Assembly: GCA_934643455.1 (NCBI GenBank) | Contig: CAKUBV010000003.1 | Span: 186,001 to 250,000 of the forward strand | DNA from: Candidatus Proelusimicrobium excrementi | GTDB lineage: Bacteria; Elusimicrobiota; Elusimicrobia; Elusimicrobiales; Elusimicrobiaceae | Length of the DNA stretch: 64,000 nucleotides | Direction: 5' to 3' | Part shown: piece by piece, positions 1 to 8,288 of the stretch | How positions within the stretch are numbered: the stretch's first letter is position 1 | Layout: each line of letters starts with the position of its first letter | Position numbers and translations under genes: made by a program | Notes under the pieces: model-generated | Seen by the model: the letters and a program-made list of their open reading frames with translations, nothing else | Databases searched by the model: none | What the model was told of the DNA's origin: nothing

Positions 1-19
1 TTTCGTTAATTTTAATCAT
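1..19 (-). CDS. 5' end of a gene running off the left edge
   Basis: Reading the minus strand, an ATG at 19-17 opens a frame beginning M-I-K-I-N-E and leaves the window. It is preceded by AAGGAG six bases upstream (25-30), a good Shine-Dalgarno spacing. Six codons are too few to name a product. The next gene (71, plus strand) is divergent, so 20-70 should hold both promoters. Confidence 0.55.
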
Positions 20-70
20 GGAAAGCTCCTTACCTATCAATAGTATATAAAAAATGGTAATATTCCTTGT

Positions 71-661
71 ATGCGATTTTTTTATTTAAGTGTTTTTCTT
101 CTTTTCTGCGCCTGCGCAAGGCAGCCTGCGAATATGGACAATAACGGTACGGATATTATAGCTTTCGGCGACAGCCTGACTTACGGCTACGGCGCCGCCC
201 AAGAGGAAAGTTACCCTTACATCCTCGGGAAAATAATCGGGCGGGATATAGTGAACCTTGGCGTAAACGGCAATACCGCCGCGGACGGTTGGGCGCGCAT
301 TGATGATTTAAAAGACTACAACCCTTATATGGTTCTGATAGAATTCGGCGCAAATGATTATATACGCAAACGCCCCTTTGACCAAACCAAACAAGCTTTA
401 AGCGATATTGTGGATTATGTGCAGGATATGGGCGCGATTGCCGTTTTGGTGGATACCGGAGGCCCCGGCATGGGGAAATATACGGATTATATGAAAGAGC
501 TTTCCAAACAAAAACAAACTTTGTTCGTACCCGCGATAATGGCAGGCATTTTTACGGATCCGTCTTTGAAATCGGATATTATACATCCCAACGCCAAAGG
601 GTATAAAATAGTGGCCGAGCGTGTTTACAAAAGTATAAAGAAGCATCTTCCGCACGATTGA
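71..661 (+). CDS. SGNH/GDSL hydrolase, putative lipoprotein (TesA/arylesterase-like)
   Basis: This 196-residue protein has a hydrophobic N-terminal segment ending in Cys residues (about C13/C15), suggesting export and possibly lipid attachment. It then shows the SGNH blocks in order: GDSLTYGYG with the nucleophile Ser near residue 35, the Gly of block II in GVNGNT, GAND with the Asn near 94, and a C-terminal DIIHPNAKGY with Asp169 and His172. All four catalytic positions are therefore present. The family hydrolyses esters or thioesters (TesA, arylesterase), and substrate cannot be read from the sequence. No Shine-Dalgarno precedes the ATG; a TAATAT hexamer at 58-63 ends seven bases before it, suggesting a leaderless message. 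A hairpin terminator follows at 681. Confidence 0.85.
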   Translation: MRFFYLSVFLLFCACARQPANMDNNGTDIIAFGDSLTYGYGAAQEESYPYILGKIIGRDIVNLGVNGNTAADGWARIDDLKDYNPYMVLIEFGANDYIRKRPFDQTKQALSDIVDYVQDMGAIAVLVDTGGPGMGKYTDYMKELSKQKQTLFVPAIMAGIFTDPSLKSDIIHPNAKGYKIVAERVYKSIKKHLPHD

Positions 662-680
662 ATTTGCCTCCGCTAACAAC

Positions 681-710
681 AAAAACCCCCGCAAAAGCGC
701 GGGGGTTTTT
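681..710. terminator. bidirectional rho-independent terminator
   Basis: An A-run, CCCCCGC, a short AAAA-containing loop, GCGGGGG and a T-run form a strong hairpin flanked by A and T tracts on opposite sides. It lies between the convergent SGNH gene (plus) and the Lys/Ala-rich gene (minus) and can serve both. Confidence 0.85.
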
Positions 711-731
711 AACTTCCGAAGAAATCTTTTC

Positions 732-1448
732 TTAGTTCTTCAAAGTTTCTTTCCAGGATTTAAGTTCCGCTTTTGCGTTTGCCTTAGTTTCTTCGGCTTT
801 GGCTTTGGCGGCGGCTTTATCGGCCTTGGCTTTGGCTACGGCTTCTTCATAGCGGGCCTTGGCGGCGTTTTCCTGTTCTTTGTTTTGGGATTTGGCTTTG
901 GCCGCGGTATATTTTGCTTTTGCGTCGGCTATTTTTTCATCAGCGGAGGCTTCGGCGGCCTTTTTATCGGCCTGAGCCTGAGCTTTTGCCTTTTCATATT
1001 TGGCTTTTAAATCAGCTTTAGCGGCTTCGTTTTTTGCTTTTGCCTGGGCCTTATTGGCTTCGGATTTAGCTTTATTGGCTTCAGCTTTGGCTTTCAAATC
1101 GGCTTTGGCGGCCTCGGCTTTGGCTTTTACCTGAGCTTTGTTGGCTTCTGATTTAGCCTTATTGGCTTTGGCTTTGGCCTTCAAATCGGCTTTTGCGGTT
1201 TCTTTACCGGCTTTTGCGTCGGCTTTAGCTTGGGCGGATTTGGTTTTTGCGTCGGAAACAGCTTTCTTGCTGTCCGCTTTTACGGCTTTCACTTTCGTTT
1301 TAGCGTCGCATTTGGCGTTTTGGGCCATTTTCTTTACGCAGTTGTTCCTGCAGGTAAGGTCGGTTTTGTCGCAGGTGCAAACTTCAGCCGCGAAACCAAA
1401 CGTCGCAAAACAAGCAAGAGCAAAAATTGATAAGAATACTTTTTTCAT
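732..1448 (-). CDS. secreted Lys/Ala-rich coiled-coil protein with internal tandem repeats
   Basis: The protein is 238 residues. The ATG at 1448 is chosen because GGAGG (1459-1463) lies ten bases upstream, whereas the in-frame GTG at 1457 is only one base from it. Residues 1-20 are a signal peptide. A short Cys cluster follows (six Cys between residues 24 and 47), and then nearly 190 residues of Ala, Lys and Glu predicted to be one long charged helix. Residues 86-143 contain two copies of a 29-residue repeat starting KADLKAK, with a third partial copy after it. I do not recognise the family. It superficially resembles TolA-like or histone-H1-like Ala/Lys-rich sequence, but the signal peptide places it outside the cytoplasm. 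Confidence 0.8.
   Translation of the reverse strand: MKKVFLSIFALACFATFGFAAEVCTCDKTDLTCRNNCVKKMAQNAKCDAKTKVKAVKADSKKAVSDAKTKSAQAKADAKAGKETAKADLKAKAKANKAKSEANKAQVKAKAEAAKADLKAKAEANKAKSEANKAQAKAKNEAAKADLKAKYEKAKAQAQADKKAAEASADEKIADAKAKYTAAKAKSQNKEQENAAKARYEEAVAKAKADKAAAKAKAEETKANAKAELKSWKETLKN
1020..1193 (-). repeat. two 87-bp in-gene tandem repeats
   Basis: Codons 86-114 and 115-143 of the Lys/Ala-rich gene are near-identical 29-codon units, and a third copy decays after about eight codons. The unit is a multiple of three, so copy-number changes would keep the frame and vary the helix length. Confidence 0.75.
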
Positions 1449-1563
1449 TCTTGGCACTCCTCCTTATGGTAGTTACATATAAATTGTACAAAATATCTAA
1501 CTATTTAATGTTAATTATAAGGCAATATTTGCTAAGATTTAATAAATGCCCGGAGGCCCCTTT

Positions 1564-3822
1564 ATGTACGAGGAAACGAAACTCGTTTACAAAAATTTTT
1601 GGTTTTTTATATCAATTACGGTAATCTTGCTGTTTATAAGCTTGTTCGCTTATTTGGACATACTGCAAAAAAATCTTAAAGCGGAAATGTCCCAAAACAT
1701 TATGGAAATAGCGGAAATGGAAGCCAATTCCTTCAACGCTAAAATCAAAGAGGAAACGCAAACCGTAAACGCTCTGGCCGGTATCATGGCGAAATATTAC
1801 GCCATAACCGATTTGGACACTTTTATCGATATCCTCGATCAAGAAAACAATAATAACGACTTTATTTACATGGGCATAATCATGCAGAACGGGGACGTAT
1901 ACTTCAACGATCATTCTTTGGTAAAGGACTTTTTGCCGCAGGAAGCTTTAGATAATCTTTTTGAAGGCAATTCGATAACTACAGGCCCGCTGGATAATCC
2001 TTACGACGAAAAAGACCTTATAATTACCGCTGCGCCGGTATTCGTTTACGGCAAGCCGCAAGTAGCCATCTTCGCCGCGCATACTGAAAGTTATTACGCA
2101 AAAATTTTGGAAATGTCAAAATTCGGCGGATACGGATATTCGTATATAACAAGTAATGTCGGGCAGCTGATAGTAAATTCCAACTCAAGGCCCCATGCAA
2201 AAAGCAGAAGCAATGTCATTGACGATTTTAAAAACATCAAATTTGAAAAATTGGGCAGCATGAACGCTTTTATGAAAGAGCTTATGACGGGCAAAAGCGG
2301 CATTGCCAGTTTGGCTTCGGAACAAGAGCACCGCTTTATGGCTTATATCCCGCTGGATATAAATAATTGGTATTTGTTCTTCTTTGTTCCTACCGAACCT
2401 TTTATGGCGCAGGTAAACAAGGTTATGCTTATGTCCGTTACGCTTTGCGCCGAAATAATTTTAATATTTTCTCTGTTAATGCTGCATATAAGAAATACCG
2501 AACGTAAAAGCAAAGAGGCGTTTTATTTAAGCGCTTTTATAGATCCTCTTACGGAATGCGCCAACCTAAACAAATTAAAAATGGATCTGCCGAAGATGCT
2601 TGCCGAAAACCCGGATTCAAGCTTTGCCATGGTTTTATTGGATATTGATAAATTTAAAGTGATAAACGAACTTTACGGCTTCAGGCGCGGAGATATGGTG
2701 CTGATTCATATATCCAATGTTCTTAAAGAACATCTAGGCCCCAATGAGCCTTTTGCAAGGGTATCGGGCGACAAATTTATCTGCATAATAGAATATAAAA
2801 ACAGGGAAGAAATAGAAACAAGGCTTCAAATCATTTGCAACGAGATAAAAAATTGTTACGCTTCCACTGATTTAAATTACAAAATCGTGGCCAACTGCGG
2901 TATATTTATGGTGGAAAGAGACCTTCCGTTTTACTTAATGCTGGATAGGGCCAATCTTGCCTGCGCGGAATCAAAAAAGGATAAATCGGTAAACTCCATG
3001 TTTTACAGAGATTATTCCAGAAAACAAATCCTTACGGAAAAATCCATAGAAAACAGTATGCGCGAGGCTTTGCAGCAAAATCAGTTCAAAATCTACTTCC
3101 AGCCCAAAGTAAATTTACACACTTTAAAGATGGACGACGCGGAAGTGCTGGTGCGCTGGCTGCACCCCTCAAAAGGCATAATAATGCCCGATGTCTTTAT
3201 CCCTATTTTTGAGAGGAACGGCTTTATTTTGGATTTGGATATGTTCATGCTCAAAAATTCCGCGCAAATGCTGCGCTCCTGCCTGGACGAAGGCATTGAG
3301 CCGGTACGCCTGTCCGTGAATTTTTCAAGGCTGCACATCAATAACCCCAAATTCTGTGAAGAATTTAAGAAAACCGCTGATTTCTATAAAATTCCGCCGC
3401 ATTTGCTGGAAGCGGAAATAACGGAAACTACTTTGCTCGACAACTTGGACAAGATGAAAGACGTTATTACCAATTTCCACCAAAACGGATATCTTATTTC
3501 CATCGACGACTTCGGCGCGGGATATTCCTCTTTAAACGTATTAAAGAGTCTGCATTTCGACACACTGAAATTCGATAAAGAATTCCTTAAAACCGACGGG
3601 GAAGAAAAGAGAGCGAAAGATATTATTTCCGGCGCGGTCAAAATGATTAAATCCTTGGACGTAACCATTGTGGCCGAAGGCGTGGAAACGGTTAAGCAGG
3701 CTGAGTTCTTAAGGGATATCGGCTGCGACAGAGGGCAAGGATATTTATTCTCTAAACCCATACCTTTGGAAGAATTTAAAGATATGCTGAAAAATAATGA
3801 TTTTTCGGCAAAAATGAAATAA
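1564..3822 (+). CDS. membrane GGDEF-EAL protein, probable c-di-GMP phosphodiesterase
   Basis: The 752-residue protein starts at the ATG at 1564, which has CGGAGG eight bases upstream; an earlier in-frame ATG (1546) precedes that site. The N-terminus is a transmembrane helix (about 11-34), followed by a periplasmic sensor region of about 250 residues resembling a double-Cache domain, a second helix (about 290-312), a GGDEF domain and an EAL domain. The GGDEF signature is degenerate (SGDKF near 401), so cyclase activity is doubtful. The EAL domain keeps its acidic and metal residues: AEVLVRW (EVL for EAL), SVNFSR, AEITET, IDDFGAGYS, LKFDKEF, VAEGVET and the Gln in GQGYLFSKP. The likely role is c-di-GMP hydrolysis controlled by an external ligand. 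It stands alone with no obvious partner gene. Confidence 0.9.
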   Translation: MYEETKLVYKNFWFFISITVILLFISLFAYLDILQKNLKAEMSQNIMEIAEMEANSFNAKIKEETQTVNALAGIMAKYYAITDLDTFIDILDQENNNNDFIYMGIIMQNGDVYFNDHSLVKDFLPQEALDNLFEGNSITTGPLDNPYDEKDLIITAAPVFVYGKPQVAIFAAHTESYYAKILEMSKFGGYGYSYITSNVGQLIVNSNSRPHAKSRSNVIDDFKNIKFEKLGSMNAFMKELMTGKSGIASLASEQEHRFMAYIPLDINNWYLFFFVPTEPFMAQVNKVMLMSVTLCAEIILIFSLLMLHIRNTERKSKEAFYLSAFIDPLTECANLNKLKMDLPKMLAENPDSSFAMVLLDIDKFKVINELYGFRRGDMVLIHISNVLKEHLGPNEPFARVSGDKFICIIEYKNREEIETRLQIICNEIKNCYASTDLNYKIVANCGIFMVERDLPFYLMLDRANLACAESKKDKSVNSMFYRDYSRKQILTEKSIENSMREALQQNQFKIYFQPKVNLHTLKMDDAEVLVRWLHPSKGIIMPDVFIPIFERNGFILDLDMFMLKNSAQMLRSCLDEGIEPVRLSVNFSRLHINNPKFCEEFKKTADFYKIPPHLLEAEITETTLLDNLDKMKDVITNFHQNGYLISIDDFGAGYSSLNVLKSLHFDTLKFDKEFLKTDGEEKRAKDIISGAVKMIKSLDVTIVAEGVETVKQAEFLRDIGCDRGQGYLFSKPIPLEEFKDMLKNNDFSAKMK

Positions 3823-3841
3823 CCTTCCAAATCTCTCGGGC

Positions 3842-3870
3842 TTGAAACTGTTTGCCCCATGGGATATTAT
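3842..3870 (+). promoter_or_regulatory. sigma70-type promoter of copA
   Basis: TTGAAA (3842-3847), a 17-bp spacer and TATTAT (3865-3870) form a good promoter. The -10 ends eight bases before the copA ATG and no Shine-Dalgarno intervenes, so the transcript should be leaderless or nearly so. Confidence 0.6.
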
Positions 3871-3878
3871 AAATATAT

Positions 3879-6329
3879 ATGAAGCAAACATTTTCCGTAA
3901 GCGGGATGTCCTGCGCTGCTTGTTCCGCCGCGGTTGAAAAAAGCGTAAGAACTTTAAAAGGCGTCAAAGAAGCCCGCGTAAATTTACTGCTCAACACTTT
4001 AAGCGTTGAGTATCAGGAACAGTCATTAACACCGGAAGACATAATTTCCGCCGTAAGAAAGGCCGGCTATGACGCTGCCTTAAAAAAAGAAAACGCCGCG
4101 GCGGTTCGCCCTTCTGGCGGGGAAAGCTCTTTCGGCGTCAAAGCGCGCATAATCGCCTCTTTTATTTTGCTTATACCTTTAATGGCCGTTTCCATGGGGC
4201 CTATGCTTGGCTTGCCTTTCCTTAAAGCTTTGCCGCCTATGACGAACGCCGTTTTACAGCTTTTGTTTACTATGCCGGTGGTATTCATCAATTTTAAATA
4301 TTTTATTTCCGGCTTTAAGGCTCTCTTCCGCCGCGCGCCGAATATGGACAGCCTTATCGCAATAGGCGCAGGCGCAGCTCTGCTTTACAGTGTATATTCC
4401 GTATTGGCTATGTCCTTAGCCCTAAGCGCGGGGGAGTCTTCCGCAGTTATGCACTACGCACATGCGCTTTATTTTGAATCGGCCGCCGTAATTTTGGCCG
4501 TAATAAGTTTGGGCAAATACCTTGAACAGCGCGCCAAAAGCCGCACTTCCGGCGCGATAGAAAAACTTATAAATCTCGCCCCGAAAACCGCGGAAGTTAC
4601 AAGGGCGGGACAAACAATCATAATACCGGCGGGCGAACTTAAAACCGGCGACATCATAACCATAAAAACCGGCCAAAGCCTGCCGGCGGACGGTACTATA
4701 GTTGAAGGCAATGCGTTTATGGACGAGTCTTTGGTGACGGGGGAAAGCCTCCCCGTGGAGAAAAAGCCCGGCGACAAAGTCATTTGCGCCACCATAAACA
4801 CCGACGGCTATTTTAAGTTCCGCGCGGAAAAAACAGGCTCGCAGACAACGCTTGCCCAAATAGTCAAACTTATGGAAGATGTAAACTCTTCCAAGCCGCC
4901 GATAGCGGAACTGGCCGATAAAATAAGCGGTATTTTTGTTCCCGCCGTAATAGCAGCAGCTTTTATAAGCGCGGCCGCATGGCTGGCCGCGGGGTATGAT
5001 TTTGCTTTCGCGCTTAACTGTGCGGTATCGGTTTTGGTAATATCCTGCCCTTGCGCTCTCGGGCTGGCCACCCCTACGGCGATAATGTGCGCCACCGGCA
5101 GCGGAGCAAGGAACGGCGTCCTGATAAAAAACGCAAAAAGCATACAAACGGGGCTTCAGGTAAATTGCGTGGTTTTGGATAAAACAGGTACCGTAACAGA
5201 GGGGAAACCGGCGGTTACGGATATTATCGCGGAAGATAAAAACCTCCTTCTGCAAACGGCCGCCGGCATAGAAGCTTTGTCGGCGCACCCTTTGGCCAAA
5301 GCGATATGCTTATATGCGGAAGAAAACGGAATAAAACCGCTTAAAGCCGAAAAGTTTGAATATAAAGAGGGCTTTGGCATAAAAGCCCTTTGCGGCGGAA
5401 ACGAAACTTTGGCGGGCAATTTAAAATTTATGAAAAGCGAGGGCGTGCAAACGGCTGACTGGGAAGAAAAAGCGGAAGAGCTTTCCGCCCAAGGCAAAAC
5501 GGCAGTTTTCTTCGCTTCGGATAAAAAAATAATCGGATTGGCGGCATTATCAGATAAAATAAAATCCGACGCAAAATCCGCCATAAACGCTTTTAAAGAA
5601 ATGGGGCTGGACGTCTACATGATGACCGGCGACAATGAAAAGACCGCCGCAAATATAGCCGGGCGGCTGGGCATTGAACACTTCAAAGCGGAAGTATTGC
5701 CTGCGGATAAAGAAGTTTTTGTGAGGCGGCTGCAGCAGCGGGGCAAAACCGCCGCCATGATAGGCGACGGCGTAAACGACGCGCCAGCTTTGGCCCGGGC
5801 GGATTTGGCCATAGCCATAGGGGCAGGCAGCGATATAGCCATAGAATCCGCCGATATCGTTTTAATGCGCAAGGAACTTTCCGGCGCGGTTTACGCTCTT
5901 AAATTAAGCCGGGCCGCAATAAGGAATATAAAACAAAATTTATTTTGGGCTTTATTCTACAACGCCGCCGGCATACCTTTGGCTGCGGGCGTTTTTTATA
6001 AGGCCCTGGGCTGGCAGTTAAACCCCATGTTCGCGGCTTCGGCAATGGCTTTGAGTTCCGTATGCGTGGTGCTTAATTCGCTTAGGCTGGCAAGATTTAA
6101 TCCCGTAATAAATAAGGAGAAAATGATGATTAAACATATTACAGTTGAAGGTATGGCGTGCGGACATTGCTCCGCAAGAGTAAAGGCCGCGCTTGAAGCT
6201 TTGGGCGCGAAAGCCGAAGTCGATTTAAAATCAAAAATCGCAACCGTAGAAGCCCAAAACGACATAGCGGACGACAAAATCAAATCGGCCGTGGAAAAGG
6301 CCGGCTACCAAGTCAGCCAAATAAAATAA
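3879..6329 (+). CDS. copA: copper-exporting P1B-type ATPase with N- and C-terminal HMA domains
   Basis: The 816-residue Cu(I) pump begins with an HMA metal-binding domain (GMSCAAC, CxxC near residues 11-14). The ATPase core follows: actuator motif TGES, CPC in SCPCALG (near 390-392), phosphorylation site DKTGT (Asp about 434), HP in the nucleotide domain and GDGVNDAPAL (near 629). The last helices carry YNAAGIP and MALSSVCVVLNS, typical of copper-type pumps. Unusually, a second HMA domain (GMACGHC) is fused at the C-terminus after residue 748. The junction encodes AAGGAG followed by two ATG codons, so a separate CopZ-like protein may also be made. The gene exports Cu(I) across the inner membrane. 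No CsoR or CueR gene is adjacent. Confidence 0.93.
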   Translation: MKQTFSVSGMSCAACSAAVEKSVRTLKGVKEARVNLLLNTLSVEYQEQSLTPEDIISAVRKAGYDAALKKENAAAVRPSGGESSFGVKARIIASFILLIPLMAVSMGPMLGLPFLKALPPMTNAVLQLLFTMPVVFINFKYFISGFKALFRRAPNMDSLIAIGAGAALLYSVYSVLAMSLALSAGESSAVMHYAHALYFESAAVILAVISLGKYLEQRAKSRTSGAIEKLINLAPKTAEVTRAGQTIIIPAGELKTGDIITIKTGQSLPADGTIVEGNAFMDESLVTGESLPVEKKPGDKVICATINTDGYFKFRAEKTGSQTTLAQIVKLMEDVNSSKPPIAELADKISGIFVPAVIAAAFISAAAWLAAGYDFAFALNCAVSVLVISCPCALGLATPTAIMCATGSGARNGVLIKNAKSIQTGLQVNCVVLDKTGTVTEGKPAVTDIIAEDKNLLLQTAAGIEALSAHPLAKAICLYAEENGIKPLKAEKFEYKEGFGIKALCGGNETLAGNLKFMKSEGVQTADWEEKAEELSAQGKTAVFFASDKKIIGLAALSDKIKSDAKSAINAFKEMGLDVYMMTGDNEKTAANIAGRLGIEHFKAEVLPADKEVFVRRLQQRGKTAAMIGDGVNDAPALARADLAIAIGAGSDIAIESADIVLMRKELSGAVYALKLSRAAIRNIKQNLFWALFYNAAGIPLAAGVFYKALGWQLNPMFAASAMALSSVCVVLNSLRLARFNPVINKEKMMIKHITVEGMACGHCSARVKAALEALGAKAEVDLKSKIATVEAQNDIADDKIKSAVEKAGYQVSQIK
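6114..6128 (+). promoter_or_regulatory. internal ribosome-binding site and start codons inside copA
   Basis: AAGGAG at 6114-6119 precedes in-frame ATG codons at 6123 and 6126 (spacings 3 and 6). Out-of-frame TAA triplets crowd the same spot. The arrangement looks like the start of a once-separate copZ gene now in frame with copA. Confidence 0.55.
6126..6329 (+). CDS. possible internally initiated CopZ-like copper chaperone (overlaps copA)
   Basis: Initiation at the ATG at 6126 would give 67 residues: one complete HMA domain with the metal site GMACGHC near residues 9-15 and the beta-alpha-beta layout of CopZ or Atx1. The frame and stop are those of copA. In E. coli a CopZ-like protein also comes from the copA message, there by programmed frameshifting; here the suggested route is a second ribosome-binding site. 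Whether a free protein exists cannot be told from DNA alone. Confidence 0.4.
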   Translation: MIKHITVEGMACGHCSARVKAALEALGAKAEVDLKSKIATVEAQNDIADDKIKSAVEKAGYQVSQIK

Positions 6330-6377
6330 AGCTTTGCGCATTGCCGCATAAGCTTATTATTTGGTAATTTATATATT

Positions 6378-8288
6378 ATGAATTATGGTTTTGTTAAGAC
6401 CGCGGCCGTAATACCGCAGGTATTGCCGGCCGATATTGAATTTAACCGCGGGGCGATAGTCCGCGCGGCTAAATCCGCCTCCCAAAAAGGCGCGGAGATA
6501 ATTTTATTCCCCGAACTTTGCCTTACCGGGTACACCTGCGGGGATATGTTCCTTAACGAACTCTTGCTGAAGAAATCCGAAGAGGAACTGCTTAAAACAG
6601 CCGAACTTACAAAAGAACTTGATTCTGTAATAATAATCGGCCTGCCGCTTGCCTGTGCAAATGCGCTTATAAATGCGGCGGCGGTTATTTTTAAAGGCGA
6701 AATTTTGGGCGTAATCCCCAAAAATTATCTGCCTAATTACAAAGAATTTTATGAGAAACGTTATTTTACTTCGGCGGCGGAACTTAAAACAAAAACCATA
6801 GAACTGGCCGGCAAGCAAATACCTTTAGGCAGTGATTTGCTGTTTAAAACGCACGGGGCCGTATTCGCCATAGAACTTTGCGAAGATCTTTGGGCGCCGG
6901 TGCCGCCTAGTTCCTTTGCGGCTTTGGCGGGTGCGCAAATAATTTTTAACCTTTCCGCCAGCAATGAACTTGCGGGCAAAAACGATTATCTAAGAAATTT
7001 AATCGCCCAGCAATCGGCCGGATGTATAAGCGGATACGTGTACGCTTCCTGCGGATTTGGGGAATCCACTACGGATACGGTCTTCGCCGGCAACGCTTTT
7101 ATTTACGAAAACGGCGCGCTTTTGGCCAAATCCGAACGCTTCAGCCTTAAAGAGCAAATCATAATAAGCGAAGTTGACCTCGACGCTTTAAACAATGAAA
7201 GACTGACGAATAAAACTTTCGCGGACTGCGCCGCATTAAACGCGAAAGAATACAGAACGGTAAATATTCCGCTTGCGCCGCGCTCCGCCGAGTTAAGCAG
7301 AACCGTAAGCAAAACCCCTTTTATACCGAAAGGAGCGGATTTTAAAGAAAGATGCCGCGAAATTACCGACATTCAGGCTTTGGGCCTAGCCAAAAGAATA
7401 GCGCACGTAAAAGCGCGCAAATTGGTGATAGGCGTTTCCGGCGGGCTTGATTCCACCTTGGCTTTGCTGGTCTGCAAGGAAGCCCTGCAAAAACTGGGCC
7501 TGCCTTTAAATATGATTTTAGCCGTTACGATGCCGGGCTTCGGCACCACGGGCAGAACTTACAACAACGCCGTAAAACTTATAAAACTTTTGGGGGCGGA
7601 TTTTAAAGAAATCAATATAAAAGAAGCTTGTCTGCTTCATTTTAAAGATATTGCCCACGACGTTGAAGAAAAAAACTCCGTATATGAAAACGTGCAGGCG
7701 CGCGAGCGTACGCAAATCCTTATGGATTTGGCCAATAAACACGGCGGCTTGCTGGTCGGCACGGGTGATATGTCCGAACTGGCGCTGGGCTGGGCCACTT
7801 ACAACGGCGACCATATGTCCATGTACGGTGTAAATTCCGGCGTGCCTAAAACGCTTGTAATCCATTTGGTAAATTACTTTGCGGAGATAAGCCCCGCGCC
7901 CGTCCGCGAAGTTCTGCTGGACATAATCAATACCCCTATCAGCCCGGAACTTCTGCCGGCCGACGGCAAGGGCGCGATAGCCCAAAAGACGGAAGATTTG
8001 GTAGGCCCTTATGAACTGCACGATTTCTTTCTATATCACTTTTTAAGGCATAATTTTACGCCGCGGAAAATTCTTTTCCTGGCAAAAACGGCCTTTAAAA
8101 AAGATTATTCCGAAAAAGAAATAAGAAAATGGCTTGAAGTGTTTTTCAGAAGGTTTTTTGCCCAGCAGTTTAAACGCTCCTGCCTGCCCGACGGACCGAA
8201 AATAGGCTCCGCCGCGATAAGCCCGCGCGCGGATCTGCGCCTGCCAAGCGACGCAAAAAGCGATATTTGGCTTAAGGACATCAAATGA
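6378..8288 (+). CDS. nadE: glutamine-hydrolysing NAD+ synthetase
   Basis: This 636-residue enzyme converts deamido-NAD+ to NAD+ using glutamine and ATP. The N-terminal half is a nitrilase-type glutaminase domain with the triad Glu about 46 (FPELCLTGY), Lys about 115 (VIPKNYLPNYKEF) and Cys about 169 (ELCEDLW). The C-terminal half is an adenine-nucleotide alpha-hydrolase synthetase domain with the P-loop SGGLDS near 354 and the conserved GTGDMSELALGW segment. Length and order match the two-domain NadE. The start has no Shine-Dalgarno and AT-rich hexamers abut it. The stop overlaps the next start (ATGA at 8285), so both are translated from one message. Confidence 0.95.
   Translation: MNYGFVKTAAVIPQVLPADIEFNRGAIVRAAKSASQKGAEIILFPELCLTGYTCGDMFLNELLLKKSEEELLKTAELTKELDSVIIIGLPLACANALINAAAVIFKGEILGVIPKNYLPNYKEFYEKRYFTSAAELKTKTIELAGKQIPLGSDLLFKTHGAVFAIELCEDLWAPVPPSSFAALAGAQIIFNLSASNELAGKNDYLRNLIAQQSAGCISGYVYASCGFGESTTDTVFAGNAFIYENGALLAKSERFSLKEQIIISEVDLDALNNERLTNKTFADCAALNAKEYRTVNIPLAPRSAELSRTVSKTPFIPKGADFKERCREITDIQALGLAKRIAHVKARKLVIGVSGGLDSTLALLVCKEALQKLGLPLNMILAVTMPGFGTTGRTYNNAVKLIKLLGADFKEINIKEACLLHFKDIAHDVEEKNSVYENVQARERTQILMDLANKHGGLLVGTGDMSELALGWATYNGDHMSMYGVNSGVPKTLVIHLVNYFAEISPAPVREVLLDIINTPISPELLPADGKGAIAQKTEDLVGPYELHDFFLYHFLRHNFTPRKILFLAKTAFKKDYSEKEIRKWLEVFFRRFFAQQFKRSCLPDGPKIGSAAISPRADLRLPSDAKSDIWLKDIK

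Noticed and set aside
4422..5288. Long minus-strand frame inside copA
   Set aside because: It is a shadow of the copA reading frame: Arg/Tyr-rich translation, no ribosome site, and copA motifs are intact on the other strand.
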